Below are positions 29,874 through 41,556 of a DNA stretch of 64,000 nt, in pieces. Where the stretch lies: contig OY723288.1 in the NCBI GenBank assembly GCA_963210315.1, positions 496,001 through 560,000 of the forward strand, written 5' to 3'. Position numbers and translations under genes: made by a program. The notes below the pieces were generated by a model that saw only the letters and a list, made by a program, of their open reading frames with translations, had not been told where the DNA came from and did no database searches. This stretch comes from Rhynchopus euleeides. Taxonomy: Eukaryota; Euglenozoa; Diplonemea; Diplonemida; Diplonemidae. Positions within the stretch are counted from its first letter, which is position 1. The number at the start of each line of letters is the position of its first letter.

Positions 29874-32821
29874 TCATCGTGTAACGCTTGTACTGGTCGC
29901 CCCTGTGCTGATGTAGTTCTCTGCTGCCCCCTCAAGCAGACCCGCGTCCCAGAGGTAGCGCAGCACTTGCACTGGCCTATCGTGCAAGAGGGTGTCGATC
30001 ATACTTGACCCCAGGGCTGCTCGGTGCTGTGTGCTAAGCTCGCAGTCCCGAAGTAGGTGGTGGATGGTGCATGGTACTCCGCAGGTATCACACTGTGGGC
30101 TGCCATCTTCGGTGAAGTCGTATACTAGGGGGTGCCGCTGCACACGCAGTTGCCGGATGGTTGTAGCACCCTTCCGTGTTACGCCTGGGATCCTCAGCGT
30201 TGGCCTGCGAGGACACCCCGTCCCCCTGACGTAGACTTCTGTATACTGCCTCGCCGTCGCGGTGTGGCGGTGCTGCCGCTTGATAGTCGCCTTCGCTGTC
30301 GCGTACGGCAGGGGCGTGCTGCAAGGTAGCATTCGAGCTTGCTGTGCCTCCGCATCGGCCTGCTCATTGCCGCGGATGCCGACGTGTGATGGCACGTACT
30401 GCATGACGATGTTGATGCTGCGGCCCGCCAGTTGGGCCAGGTTGCTCCACACACCATGCTCGTGGTCTTCGCGCGTTGTGCGGGGTCCGCTGGTTAACTT
30501 CTCCAGGAGGGAGCGCGAGTCCGTCAGGATCGCACACGTGTCGTCAGCGTTTACGCAGTGCAACAGTTCCTGGAGGGCGCCCCGTACCGCAATCACCTCA
30601 GCCTGGTAGCTCGAAGAGAGGCGGCCTGCATCGAACCGCTTGGTGCTGCAGGGGGTGGCGTAGTCGGGGTGTTTGTAGAAGACCGCCGCGCCAGTGCCTC
30701 GCCTGCCGGTGTCCACTGAGCCGTCGGTGTAGACGTGCCACTGGCATGCGGGTAGAGCACTTACCGCTCGTAGTCCCAGCTCCTTGAGGGCGGCGGTAGA
30801 GTGATTCCTGCGGGGCCCCTGGAGCCCTGGGAGGGAGGCTCTGATGTCCAATCTCTGCAGGACCGATCCCCAACGCCAGGGGTCGACCGCTGGGCAGCGA
30901 TGCAGTCGAGCCCTGTCCTCATCGTTGGTTGGGTGTAGGCCGCACTCCTGTACCAGTTTGCGGGTCTGCGACAGCCAGCTCCCCTGGAACTTGCCCGTGA
31001 GGTGACAGGCGGTGTGCCCTGGCGTGTTGGGCAGTCTTCTGTAGCGCTCGTGGGATGTAGCTGCCTCGACCTTGATGAGGTTGTGGATCGGCTCGAGGTG
31101 GGCCTCCCACATGAGGTCGTCTGCGTGCGTCGGCTTTGGGCATCCCGTTATAATCCTTGCTGCCTGCCTTTGCAGCTGCTCGATGGGCTCCAGTTGCGTT
31201 TTGCTTAGTCGGGGCCCATAGATCCCCAAAGCGTGCCGCGCTACTGGTAGCACATAGGTCAAGTACGTGGCCCGCAGTGTGTGTGCCTCCGCGCCCCACG
31301 ACGTGCCCGCCAACATTCGCATGATGCATATACGCCGTGCCATGCTGTCTACGACGTGCTGCGCATGGTCCTGCATGTTGCTGTCGGCGTCCAGCATCAC
31401 CCCGAGGTAGCGCTCGCTGCTGCTGCGTTTCAAGGGCTCCCCGTCCGGGAAGGATAGCGGTTCTGTCGCAGTGCTGTTCTGGGCCTGGTTGTGGGCTTCG
31501 AGATAGCACGTTTTTTTCCTCGATAGTCGTAGGCCTAGAGGTTGCAGAGTCTGGTGGAGGTTGTTTATGGTCTGCTGGGCGAGGTATTTTGCCTCAGCGC
31601 GGTTGTTTGTGGTGATGACCACCGCGATGTCGTCTGCAAACATCGCCAGCTCAATCCCCGGCACCCCGCTGAGACTCTCAGCCACGACGTCCATTACGAT
31701 GTTGAACAGCATCGGGGACAGCACCGTTCCCTGCGGCACGCCGTCAACCATCGCGTAGTAGTCGCTGCGCTCACCTCCGATGGAGACGCTCGCTCGCCGG
31801 TTTTCCAGGTAACTCTGGATCCATCGTTGGAACTGCGGGGGTGTGTGCCGCTTCTTCAGCTGCTGCATGATCGCTTCTTTGCTGACAGTGTCGAATGCTT
31901 TGTCCATGTCGAAGAGGAGGACAATGGCGGCTCGGTTGCGCGCTTCAGCTCCCCTCAGCATCCTCACCGTGTTGCCCCGCACTTCGGCCCCTGGCTGCGG
32001 TTCCTGGAGTCGTTGACAGACCGCTGCCACTTGATCCGTGGCCGAGTGCAGCCGCTTGTACCCCGCTTGGCTGGCGTGGATAGGGAGCATAGGGTGGTCT
32101 GGATGTTCCATGAGGTGCGTGAGCCTCTCCTTCAGCATCTTTTCGAGAAGCTTGCACGACACGCTCGTTAGCGCAATGGGGCGGTACGAAGCGCACTCGG
32201 TCGCTGGCTTCGTGGGTTTGTGGATGGGAACCACGTCGGCTCTCGTCCAGACCTCTGGCAGGATTCCGCTTTCCCACGAGAGGTTCAGGACGTGCAGTAG
32301 CCCGCGTCGCGCTTCCGGCCCGAGGTGCTGCAGCATCTCCGTGTAGATGCCATCGGGCCCGCAAGCAGTGCTCGCTTTTAGCGTTTGTAACGCCGCATCC
32401 AACTCTGCTACGGTGAAGGGTATCTCACTCGGGTGTCGTTCCCCGAGAGGCGCTGGGTCATCTAGGGGTGTCCGTTGTAGCGCCATCCCCAGATCCACCG
32501 CCTCGCCTCCTCCACTCACCGATGCGTAGTGCTTCGCGAACATCTCTGCCTTGCCTCGGTCATCCGTTACTGGCTCCCCTTTCTGCATCAGGGGGTATGC
32601 CTGCTGTTGTCTGTTCCTCCCGTCAAGCTCTCTGATGAGTCGGAAAGCTCCCGTGATGTCCCCGGACCGGGCAATGTTATCGCACCTCTCCTGCCAGGCT
32701 CCACGCTTGGCGTCGGCAATGGCGTTGTTCGCTTCTCTGCTCAGTTCAGCGAGGGTGGCTGCGTCGTGTGCGGATAGGGCTGGGGTCTGCTGCTGCCGGC
32801 GTTTCTCAGCGTTGCGGGCAC
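29874..32821 (-). pseudogene. Element B ORF2, 3' half: reverse transcriptase, RNase H and finger
   Basis: The sequence continues the endonuclease half at 38656-39645 without loss of frame once element A is left out. It holds a reverse transcriptase (GVPQGTVLSPMLFN, FADD), RNase H (YTDGSVD, QAEV, TDSRS, HVGIRGNEQAD) and a C-terminal finger (CDTCG...H...C) before the stop at 29874. The apparent frame extends to 32909 only because element A tail sequence happens to be open. No inactivating change is visible within this half. Confidence 0.9.
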
Positions 32822-33215
32822 TTTTTTTTTTTTTGCATGTTACCCACTGGGCCACTTCCCCGCTTGGCGGCAGCGGGTGAGGCGGTCGCCGGGCCACAGT
32901 GGGAGGCATTTCGCCTTGTGACGCCTCTCGCTCCCTGGTTGCCTTGAGTGCCGTGTTGCTCTGGCCCTCGGGCGGGGAATCGCGTCAGGCCAAACAGCCA
33001 CTGCGAGGACGTCTCCCCTTGAAAGGAAAGGAAGAAATGGGGGTATTAGGGGAGGGGGGACAGTGAGAAAAGAGGGTGGAGGTTATGTTTGTGGAGGGGT
33101 CTTGGCTGTTGCCATTAGGCAGGCCCTTGTTTCACGACACTGTGTGCTGAGTTTCCTGTGAAGCACGGATGCTGGTAAGCAGCCATGGGTCACAGCTACG
33201 CACGAGGGAGGAATA

Positions 33216-36200
33216 TTAAACGTGTAAAGCCGTTTGTGCTGGGCGGCAACCCCGTGTAACTCTCACGTATTCCTCCAGCTTGCCCGGCAGTAGGCCTGCC
33301 GCCACCAGGTATCGCAGTGCCGCGCCCGGCTGCCCCAGCAGGATGTTATGCGGTGATCCCGCTACACCTAGTCGGCTTCGTAGTCGTGTCGTGTGCGGGC
33401 AGGTGGCAAAAACGTGTTGCACCGTGCTGTTTTGTCCGCAGAGCGTGCATGCAGGGACCCCGTCAGACGTGTCGAAGTCGTATACCAGGCGATGCCGCCG
33501 GGTCCTCAGTTTGCGTATCTCAGTGTCTCCAAGTCTTGTGAGGCCCTCTACGCGCAACGGGGGTCTGCGAGGTGGCGCGTCTGTAGCACCCGAGTAGTAC
33601 AGTGTATCCCGCCGTGGCGGCGGCATCTCCCCACGGATGGCACGCTTCGCCGCTGCCTTCGCAGTGGCGAATGGGATGCGGGTCTGGGGCGCTTGTTTCA
33701 ACCCCTCCTTTGTTAGGGCATCTGCTGCCTCATTTCCCGCGACACCGACGTGTGAGGGGACGTAGCGGAGATGCAGCGTGGTGTCCTTTTGTAAAGCCAG
33801 TTCACGGATGGTTTGCCATAGCTTGTGTTCGAGGTCCTCACGGGCGCGGTGAGGTCCCGTCTGCAGGGCCTGCAGCACAGACATCGAATCCGTTATGACC
33901 GCACAGTGGTCCCCCGGTGACACCAGTGTGGTCAATGCCTCCATCGCACGCACAAGCGCCAGCAACTCTGCTTGGAAGCTGGAGGCGATTCTGCCAGCCT
34001 CGTGGCTGCTCTCCAGGTGTGGGGCGTTTGGCGTGTCTCCGCGATAGATTACCACCGCCCCCGCACCTCGGCCGTCGCTGACGCAGCCATCGGTGTACGC
34101 GTGCCATGCGCAGTCAGGCAAGTCCCGCAGCATCATCTGTGCAGATATGAAAAGCGAGTCGTTGGAGTATTTCGTCCGGGATGCGATGATGCCTGGGAGG
34201 GAGGTGCGGATGTCGATGTGCTCCGCGATCGCATTCCACTCCCATGGGTGCGTGGGGGTAGCCACGTGGAGGGGAGCGGCCTCTCGCTTTGGCATGGTCT
34301 CCCCAGATAAACCACACTCAGCGGAGGTGCATCTCGCTTGGTGCAACCAGCTGTACTTTGGTCCTACCAGGGTCGTCACCGCATTTCCTGGGGTACCGTC
34401 GAGCCTCCTGAAGCGTTCGTAGGTTGTGGCCACCGCTGTGTCGAGGATCGCGGAGAAGGTGTCTAGGTGGGCCTCCCAGAGCAGGTCCTCAGTGCGCGTG
34501 CTGGTAGGGCAACCGGTGATGAAGCGCGCTGCCTGGTGGTGCAGCCTCTCCAGCTCCGCCCGCATGGTATTGCTGAGAAGGGGGCCGTACACCCCGAGCG
34601 CATAGCTCACCGCCGGTAATGCATACGTGAGGTAGGCTGTGCGCAGTGTGTGCGCATTACACCCCCACGATGAGCCTGCGAGCATCTTCACCACATTCAG
34701 GCGTTGTAGCAGCTTGTCTATAACCCGCTCATGATGGTACTGCATGCTGCACGTAGGGTCCAGCGTGACTCCTAAGTAGCGTGGTGTCGTGGTGCGTTTC
34801 ACAGGTGTGCCGTCTGGGTAGGCGAGCAGGGGGCCTTCCGCAACCTCCCGTAGGGCCCCCCGTTTCCCGAACACCGTGTGCTCCGTCTTTTCTCTCGAGA
34901 TCTCCAGGCCACGTGTCGGTCCTTCTGCGCAGAGCAGTTCCAGCGCCTGCTGCGCCTTCGCTGCCACCTGTTCGATGTTGCTCCCAGATACTACAATCGC
35001 GATGTCGTCAGCATATATCGCCGGTCGGACGTCGTGCCCGAGGCCCGCCAGCAGCTCCGCCATTTCGTCCATCACGATGTTGAAGAGAAGAGGGGATAGG
35101 ACCGTGCCCTGCGGTACCCCCTCCTTCATCTCGTACAGCCCGCTGGTCGCACCCTCCACAGATACCCGTGCCCGTCGATTTGTCAGGAAGGCTGTGAGCC
35201 AGGTGCGGTATCGACGCGGGAAGCCCATTTCCTCTATCCTGCGCAGTACGATATCCCGTTTTACGCGATCGAAAGCCTGCTGCATGTCTACGAAGAGGAC
35301 CACCGATACCCGTGGTTTCCGCTGGGGCTTCGGGATAATTCTGATGGAGTAGGGCCCCGTCTGCTCCGTTTCATCCGGAGGTTCCTGCACGAGCTGTACG
35401 ATATGCGCTAGTTGGTCTTCTGTGGAGCGCAGCTTTCTGAAACCTGCCTGCACTGGGTGGTGCTGAGCGCAGGGCAGCGTGTCGTCCTCCATGAGCTGGA
35501 CCAGACGCGCCTTTATCATCCTTTCCAGCACCTTGCAGCTGGTGCTGGTCAGCGCGATGGGGCGGTATGACTCCGGTTTTGTGGCCGGACGTTTGGGCTT
35601 GTGTATCGGCACCAGGGTAGCCCGCGTCCAGGCGTCGGGCAGGACTCCCGTGCACCACGAGAGGTTTAGAATGCCGAGGAAGGCTGCCCGTGCCCGTGGC
35701 CCGAGGTTGAGGAGGAATTCGTTCGGAATTTCATCGGGTCCGGGTGCCTTCCTCTTTCCCAGCGCCGCGAGCGCAACCCTGAGTTCCTCCATTGTGAAAG
35801 GCTGCTCGCTGGGGTGTAGCTCTGCCTGGTTATCGCTGGCAGACGGCGCTGTGCGGAGAGATTGTGTGGCGTTGGGGTCGAGCTTGGTACCTCCTCCACT
35901 CACCCCGGCGAAGTGCGCAGCCAGCATATCTGCTTTCTCCATTGGGGCGGTCACCGGCTTCCCGTCTCTCACCAGTGGGAAGTTGGCATCTTTGATACTG
36001 CGGCCATCCAGCTCGCGGATCAGGGTGTACGCAGCCGAGGGGTTGACGCCTGCTGCCTCGCAGCGTTTCTCCCACTGCACCCTTTTGGCCGCCGCCACCT
36101 CTACGGTCGCCTCCTGACGTAGTCTCTGCAGGTGTAGAGCGTCTTTCTGAGCGTCTTTCGCAGTCGGAGGCTCAGCTTGTTGTCGTCGGGTCTCCTCGTT

Positions 36201-37235
36201 TCGTGCAGCGATGGCCCGTTTCACCCGAGCGTTGAACCACCGTTTCCGATTTGGGCGGCGGCGCTGCTGGGGGATATGCTTTAGGGCGACGTTGTTTAGG
36301 AGGCCCTTGAAACAGTGGTAGGCCTCGTAGGGGTTTTTCCATGCCTCCGCCTGGGGTGCCCTACTCTCCATCTCTGCCGCATAGCCCTTCCAGTCAGCGC
36401 GTGACCAGCACCATCTTACTCGCACATGCTTCGTCGCCTCGGACATTTCCTTGGGGGCCCCACCGAAGGGGAGGCAGAGCTCTATCGGGAGATGGTCTGA
36501 TCCCAGGCTGTCAAGCGTCTTCCAGGTGCACCCATCCCAGGAGCTATGGGATATCACGATGTCTGGTGAGGAGCGCGTGCCGTGTCCGATGCGTGTCGGC
36601 ACCTCTGGGTCATTCCAGGCGATCATACCGTTTAGGAGCATCCACCGGTGTAGGAGTACACCTTGCGGATCCTGTGTCGCTGCGGCATCCCAGGTGGCGT
36701 GGTGGACGTTGAAGTCCCCAGCGATGATGGTTTGGTCATCGGTGGGGAGGTCCTCCGGGTCGAAGTCGTCGGTGCGTTTATCGTCGGGGGACCCTCCGAT
36801 ACCACCCGGGCGGTACACATTCACCATTGTGACCGCCCGCCCATCTTTCCCCGTCACCCTCACGTCGAGCCTCTCGGTGCAGGAGGAGTCGGGGGTGACG
36901 TAGACCGTCTCAGCGTGGAGGGAATTTCGTGTGAAGGTCGCAACTCCTCCTCCGCTCTCCAGATCACCCGTACTTCGCTTGCGAGTCCTTCGCCGCAGGT
37001 GCGTTGCGTAGCCCTCTATCTTGAGGGTGGCGGTCTGAGCCCTTTTTAGCTCTTGTATAAGGAGTACGTCGTAGTGATTTTTAGATACGTGGTGTTCGAA
37101 CTCTGCCCTGCGCGCCCCCTCCAAGCCGTTGGCATTCCAGGAGAGGACACGCAGCGTGGTTGGGGGCCCGGGGTTTCGCTCCACATCTCCGGCACACAAA
37201 AGAAGGCGTTGTCGGGTGGATGTGTGGTGGAGCAA
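33216..37235 (-). CDS. Element A ORF2, second copy
   Basis: The deduced protein is the same as for 1459-5478, including the 2A motif (37190-37164), endonuclease, reverse transcriptase with YADD, RNase H and terminal finger. One silent T/C difference (33300) separates the two genes. The frame again lacks an AUG and is open back to 37529 within ORF1. Confidence 0.93.
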   Translation of the reverse strand: MLHHTSTRQRLLLCAGDVERNPGPPTTLRVLSWNANGLEGARRAEFEHHVSKNHYDVLLIQELKRAQTATLKIEGYATHLRRRTRKRSTGDLESGGGVATFTRNSLHAETVYVTPDSSCTERLDVRVTGKDGRAVTMVNVYRPGGIGGSPDDKRTDDFDPEDLPTDDQTIIAGDFNVHHATWDAAATQDPQGVLLHRWMLLNGMIAWNDPEVPTRIGHGTRSSPDIVISHSSWDGCTWKTLDSLGSDHLPIELCLPFGGAPKEMSEATKHVRVRWCWSRADWKGYAAEMESRAPQAEAWKNPYEAYHCFKGLLNNVALKHIPQQRRRPNRKRWFNARVKRAIAARNEETRRQQAEPPTAKDAQKDALHLQRLRQEATVEVAAAKRVQWEKRCEAAGVNPSAAYTLIRELDGRSIKDANFPLVRDGKPVTAPMEKADMLAAHFAGVSGGGTKLDPNATQSLRTAPSASDNQAELHPSEQPFTMEELRVALAALGKRKAPGPDEIPNEFLLNLGPRARAAFLGILNLSWCTGVLPDAWTRATLVPIHKPKRPATKPESYRPIALTSTSCKVLERMIKARLVQLMEDDTLPCAQHHPVQAGFRKLRSTEDQLAHIVQLVQEPPDETEQTGPYSIRIIPKPQRKPRVSVVLFVDMQQAFDRVKRDIVLRRIEEMGFPRRYRTWLTAFLTNRRARVSVEGATSGLYEMKEGVPQGTVLSPLLFNIVMDEMAELLAGLGHDVRPAIYADDIAIVVSGSNIEQVAAKAQQALELLCAEGPTRGLEISREKTEHTVFGKRGALREVAEGPLLAYPDGTPVKRTTTPRYLGVTLDPTCSMQYHHERVIDKLLQRLNVVKMLAGSSWGCNAHTLRTAYLTYALPAVSYALGVYGPLLSNTMRAELERLHHQAARFITGCPTSTRTEDLLWEAHLDTFSAILDTAVATTYERFRRLDGTPGNAVTTLVGPKYSWLHQARCTSAECGLSGETMPKREAAPLHVATPTHPWEWNAIAEHIDIRTSLPGIIASRTKYSNDSLFISAQMMLRDLPDCAWHAYTDGCVSDGRGAGAVVIYRGDTPNAPHLESSHEAGRIASSFQAELLALVRAMEALTTLVSPGDHCAVITDSMSVLQALQTGPHRAREDLEHKLWQTIRELALQKDTTLHLRYVPSHVGVAGNEAADALTKEGLKQAPQTRIPFATAKAAAKRAIRGEMPPPRRDTLYYSGATDAPPRRPPLRVEGLTRLGDTEIRKLRTRRHRLVYDFDTSDGVPACTLCGQNSTVQHVFATCPHTTRLRSRLGVAGSPHNILLGQPGAALRYLVAAGLLPGKLEEYVRVTRGCRPAQTALHV

Positions 37236-37291
37236 GTGTTGGGGGTGGGGGGGTGTGTAAGTGGGGGTGGGGGTGCGGTGTCCCGTCCCCT

Positions 37292-38596
37292 TTATATCTC
37301 CACCCCTTTTGCCCGCGTTGCATCCTTTCCCCTCCCTCGGCCCTTTGGGGACTTTCCACCGTAGGGGCTGGTCTGTGCGGATGTAGCGAGGGAATCCAGT
37401 TGGGTCCGTCGTCCCAAGGAGGCGATGTGTCTCGACGCCACGTCGACAGCTGGGGGCGGGGGGGGGTTCCCCACCCTTGGGGAGCCCGCGTAGACCCCTG
37501 CTTCGCGTGGCGACGGGGCGTCGTCGTCTTCATCGACAGCAGAGCAGGAGGAGGAGTCATCCTTTGCCGGGGCTCCCGAGGGCGGCGAGCCGCTCGTGAG
37601 CCGCTTGGCAGGCTTTCTCCTCCTCTTTCTCCGCTGCTCTGCGTCCTTCAGCCATTCCTCCACCTTTTTGCGCCAATCGTCCAGGTACTTCTGCTTGGCT
37701 GCCTCCTCCGCTTCACGGTGGAGTCCCCTGGCGATCTCTTGGGCCTGAGAGGCACGCACCTCGTCATCCCTCTTGTGCAGCTCTGCTACCTGCTTACGCA
37801 GCGCGGCAGCCTCGGCCTCTAGCTTGTGCTGCTTCGCGTCCTGCTGGGTTTGCCAGACCCGCACCTCCTCTCTCCACTCCCGCAGCGCTGCCACCTCCTC
37901 CCTGCTGGCTGTCAAAGCGCTGTGTAGTGCCGCGATATCCCCGCAGGTTTGCGGCTGTGGGTCGAGATCCATGGTGTTGGTGTTCGCGGGGGTGGGAGGT
38001 TGCAGCCGTGCGAGGTGGGTGGTCGCCTCTTTCAGCTGGCGTGTGCGGGACTTCTGCCACGCGAGCTTCGCCTGCTCCCACACCGCATCGCCCCTGCGCT
38101 TCCCCCCATGCCTCTGCACCATCTCCGTTTTGGAGTATGTGGCGCGGGTGGTGGGCTGCTCGCGGGGGTCGCGGAGCTTCGGGGGGAGCTGCAGGGCGGT
38201 GAGGGTGGCGACCCGCTGCTTCGCTCTTTCCAATTCTTGCTTTTCACGTTCCTTCTCCCTTGCCGCCCGCTCCTCGGCGACCTGCCTCTCCTTCTCTGCC
38301 CTCTCCTCTGCCACATCGACGATGGTGGCGGTGGCATCCCCTGCCCTGAGGAGGGTGTGGGGCGGCTTCCTCTCCGCAAGAATGCGGGCGGTTCCGCGGT
38401 CCACACTCGCAACCGTCGCCGTCTGCCACCCCAGCTGTTCGATGATGGTGGTGTAGGCCCTGGCGGTGCGCGCACCCTCAAGCCGGATGCGATACTCCCG
38501 GCATTCCGGGAGGTTTACCACAAACGGTGGTGGGCCGGCCGGTTGGCTGTCGGCAGAGCCGACACCCAGGGGAACCGCGGGGAGGTCGGCCGACAT
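37292..38596 (-). CDS. Element A ORF1, second copy
   Basis: This copy has the same deduced protein as the ORF1 at 5535-6839: 434 aa, an N-terminal possible RRM-like region, a charged coiled coil and a basic tail. The slippery heptamer G GGA AAG lies at 37331-37325 and the stop at 37294-37292. Confidence 0.82.
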   Translation of the reverse strand: MSADLPAVPLGVGSADSQPAGPPPFVVNLPECREYRIRLEGARTARAYTTIIEQLGWQTATVASVDRGTARILAERKPPHTLLRAGDATATIVDVAEERAEKERQVAEERAAREKEREKQELERAKQRVATLTALQLPPKLRDPREQPTTRATYSKTEMVQRHGGKRRGDAVWEQAKLAWQKSRTRQLKEATTHLARLQPPTPANTNTMDLDPQPQTCGDIAALHSALTASREEVAALREWREEVRVWQTQQDAKQHKLEAEAAALRKQVAELHKRDDEVRASQAQEIARGLHREAEEAAKQKYLDDWRKKVEEWLKDAEQRRKRRRKPAKRLTSGSPPSGAPAKDDSSSCSAVDEDDDAPSPREAGVYAGSPRVGNPPPPPAVDVASRHIASLGRRTQLDSLATSAQTSPYGGKSPKGRGRGKDATRAKGVEI

Positions 38597-38655
38597 TGTG
38601 TGTGGTGTGTAAGTTTGTGTGTTTTGTTGTGTATCCCCCTGGTAGCAGAGGTAGG

Positions 38656-39645
38656 TTAGGCACTCACGGCTTGCCGGACTTTTCCAGACCACCACTTTCG
38701 CCGTTGGCGTTTGCGCTTCCTGCCCAATCGCGGGACGTATTTGGCGGCCACGTTCTGCAGGAGGCCTCCGAGCCGGTGATACGACTCGTACGGGTCTCGC
38801 CATCGCTGCATCTGGCCACTTCGCGTCTCCATCTCCCGCCTGTACCCGAGCCAGTCAGCCTTGCTCCAGAGCCAGCGCTCTTGGTGGCTGGTCTTGCTCG
38901 CCTGCTGGCCCCGTGCGTCGCCATCTAGGGGGAAGGTGAAGAGCATCGGGAGGTGGTCGGAGTTTAAGTCGGCTAACGTGGTCCACGTGGTGTCTTCCCA
39001 CGTGCAATGCGAGATGACAACGTCTGGGGATGAACGCCGTTGCCCGCTGACTCTTGTTACCTGGGTGTGGTCGTTCCACACCCTCATCCCGTTGTGGAGG
39101 ATCCACCTGTGCAGCGCGTCACCTTGTCTGTCGGGCTGCGCGTGCGTGTCCCAACTATGGTGGTGCGCATTTATATCTCCCGCTATTATTACTTCTCCCC
39201 CGCACGGAAGCGATCTGGGGTCGAAGTCATCGGTGCGTGAGTCGGCAGCGCTCGATCCTATGCCGCCGGGCCGGTACACGTTTACCACCCTGAGGCAATC
39301 TGTCCCTACGGAGATCTGCACGTCGATTCGTTCTGTAGAGGATGTAGTATTGCTGCGATATAACTCCACCGCATGCAGCGGGTGCTTCACGAGGGTCAAT
39401 ATTCCTCCTCCTGTCGTTGTCGCACCTCCAGCCCTCGTCTGCGTGCGTTCCCGTTTAAAGGCTGTGTAGCCTGGGAAGTCGAGGTCGCCTGCCTGCGCTG
39501 CCTTCAGCTCTTGCACCAGGCAGATGTCGATCTTCTTGGCTGCGAGGGTGTGCTCCAGCTCCGCCTTCTTCGTCGCAGTCAGGCCATTTGCGTTCCAGGA
39601 CATTGCCCGTATACGTCTGGGACCCGGGTGCTGCTCTACATCCCC
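38656..39645 (-). pseudogene. Element B ORF2, 5' half, copy 2
   Basis: This is the second copy of the endonuclease half, with the 2A-like GDVEQHPGP at 39645-39619. The frame is open back to 40323. The continuing half lies at 29874-32821, beyond inserted element A. Confidence 0.88.
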
Positions 39646-40013
39646 CGCGATGAGGAGGAGCCTCCTCGCTGTTTCCGCGAGGTGTCGTAGCAGAGGGTGT
39701 AGATCGGCGTGGTGCTGTGCATGTGGTGAGGGTTGGGGTGTGTGTTGTGGCTGTCCCCTCCTTTCCTCGGGGGTTGTAGCAGAGGAAGGTATCGTTGTAG
39801 AGGTGGGGGCGTAGACTCTTCTCGCGGCGGGAAGGTGTCGAAGTAGAGAGGGAAGGGCGTGGTGCTGTGCATGGGGTGGGTGGTGGGTTGGGTGGCGTGG
39901 CGCTGTGCGCGGGGTGGGAAGTGGGACGGGTGTCGTCGCGCGTCGTTGTAGAGGGTGTAGATCGGCGTGGTGCTGTGCGCGGGGTGGGTAGTGGGACGGG
40001 TGTCGTCTCAGCT

Positions 40014-40925
40014 CTACTTTCCGCCCTTTTTTCCCCCTTTTGGGGAGCCCTTGCCTCCCTTTGCCCCCTTTTTTTCCTCCGGGTTTATGTACGGGCTGAA
40101 TGCGCTCGGGGTTGCCGGTGCTGCAGATGTGGGTATAGGAAGTAGTGCGGTGGGTGGAGTAGATCCCATCTTGGGTTGCGGGGGCGTGGTGGAGCTTCGG
40201 GAACTGCGGGAAGCGCTCTTCAACCTCCGAACTCCCTGCTTGGAGTTTTTGCGGCTTGCCGTGTCCGGAGTGATGGGTGCGGGAGATGGGGGAATGAACA
40301 GCTGTTGTAGCCGTTGCATGCGCTTATCCCATTCGGCGCTCTGCCTTTGCGTCTCTTCCTCCCTCTCCGCCCGTTCCGCGTCGCGGTGCCTCTGTAGGTC
40401 ATGCGCCCAGGAGTTGAGTCTTCCTTCGAGGCGCGACTCCCAGTCGTCGATGTGCTGCGCCATAGCCTCTTCCACTTTACCCACTGCCATCGAGGCTCTC
40501 TGCACATGTCCGGTGACTTGCGCGAGGCCGTCGCTAAGCTTCTCCACTTCCGCTTGTACAACCTGCATTGTGCCCCTCTCCTGTGCTCTGGAGCTGTGCA
40601 GCTGTGAGGCCAGCTCCTCCCTCTTGGCGCCCTCCGTCTGGAGGGCGGTCTCGCACTGCTGCAGTCGCAGCGTCAGGAGGCGGATCTGCTCGTCGGAGGG
40701 GGCGGTGGAGGTGGCATCTGTGTGGCAGGCCGGGTCTTCTCTGGCAGTGCCATCGTTCGCGAGGAGGCGTAGGCGATTGTGGGCATCCTGTAGGGCCTTC
40801 TCCTTCCACCTGTTGTAGGCCTGCTTCGCCTGACCCCAGGCTGCCTCGCCCTTGCGGTGCCCGTAATGGGTGAGGAAGGCGGTACGGGTGTAGGTAGTGG
40901 TGGTGCCGTCACGGGTGATCTGCCA
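40014..40925 (-). CDS. Element B ORF1 fragment, copy 2
   Basis: This is the same truncated ORF1 as at 8257-9168; the first ATG is at 40568. The slippery heptamers A AAA AAG are at 40074-40068 and 40032-40026, and the stop is at 40016-40014. I read the -1 frame codon by codon from 40323 to the endonuclease and found no stop. Confidence 0.72.
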   Translation of the reverse strand, partial: WQITRDGTTTTYTRTAFLTHYGHRKGEAAWGQAKQAYNRWKEKALQDAHNRLRLLANDGTAREDPACHTDATSTAPSDEQIRLLTLRLQQCETALQTEGAKREELASQLHSSRAQERGTMQVVQAEVEKLSDGLAQVTGHVQRASMAVGKVEEAMAQHIDDWESRLEGRLNSWAHDLQRHRDAERAEREEETQRQSAEWDKRMQRLQQLFIPPSPAPITPDTASRKNSKQGVRRLKSASRSSRSSTTPPQPKMGSTPPTALLPIPTSAAPATPSAFSPYINPEEKKGAKGGKGSPKGGKKGGK

Positions 40926-41556
40926 TCAAACTGTGTCTCAGCCTCGCGGCACCAGCAAATGCTGCTGGAGGAGAGAGAGTGAGAGGGGGGTCAGGGGACA
41001 CCCTTTCCTGCACCTCAACGTTTGTCCACAGGGCAAACAAAATGTTGACTGAATATAGGGGGGGCATAACCCACTCTTTGTCAACTGAAAAAAGTGTCAC
41101 GAAAATTATTTTGGCTGTTTGGGCACGTTCAGGACAAGATGTTCGACCTCGGGTGACGTCACCAGGGACTTGGCGTGCCTGTCGGACATGGTCAGAAGAC
41201 CGACCACCAGGAACGCCTCCGCGCGACATGGGCGCCGGCAGAGAATGACGTTATCGGGCGGGAACAGTCGGTGCACCAAGGGAAAGGTGCGCCAACCGGA
41301 CAATACAATCTCTGTCAACACACAGCAGAGACAGTCGTCTACAATCGCATCGACTCCGGAGACTCGCCTGAGACTCCGGACCGACTCGGCAACCTTGAGC
41401 AACCTCGTAAAGTCCGCAGGCAACCTCGCAAAGCGGTTGGGCAACCTCAGGCAACTTCGCAAAGTGCTCAGGCAACCTCGGGCAACCTCGCAAAGTGGTC
41501 GGGCAGCCTCAGGCAACCTCGTAAAGTGGTCGGGCAACCTCAGGCAACTTCGCAAA

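Larger units (their letters stand above)
32822..38658 (-). mobile_element. Non-LTR retrotransposon A, full length, copy 2
   Basis: This is the same element as at 1065-6901, carried by the second copy of the duplicated block rather than by independent retrotransposition: the host site (element B) and the GGCACT target duplications (32817-32822 and 38659-38664) are identical. The T-run of 13 at 32822-32834 is the poly(A) tail read on the plus strand. Confidence 0.93.
29446..40925 (-). mobile_element. Non-LTR retrotransposon B, interrupted by element A
   Basis: Element B covers about 5.6 kb once the 5.84-kb element A is set aside. Its 3' end is a run of 10 A (T-run 29446-29455). The 3' untranslated part shares a block with element A: CGCGTCAGGCCAAACAGCC and following bases (29601-29630, against 1224-1253). 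The 5' end appears truncated near 40925, because ORF1 begins in the middle of the domain seen in element A. I could not recognise a clear target duplication. Copy 1 occupies 1-9168 and is cut by the window start. Confidence 0.85.
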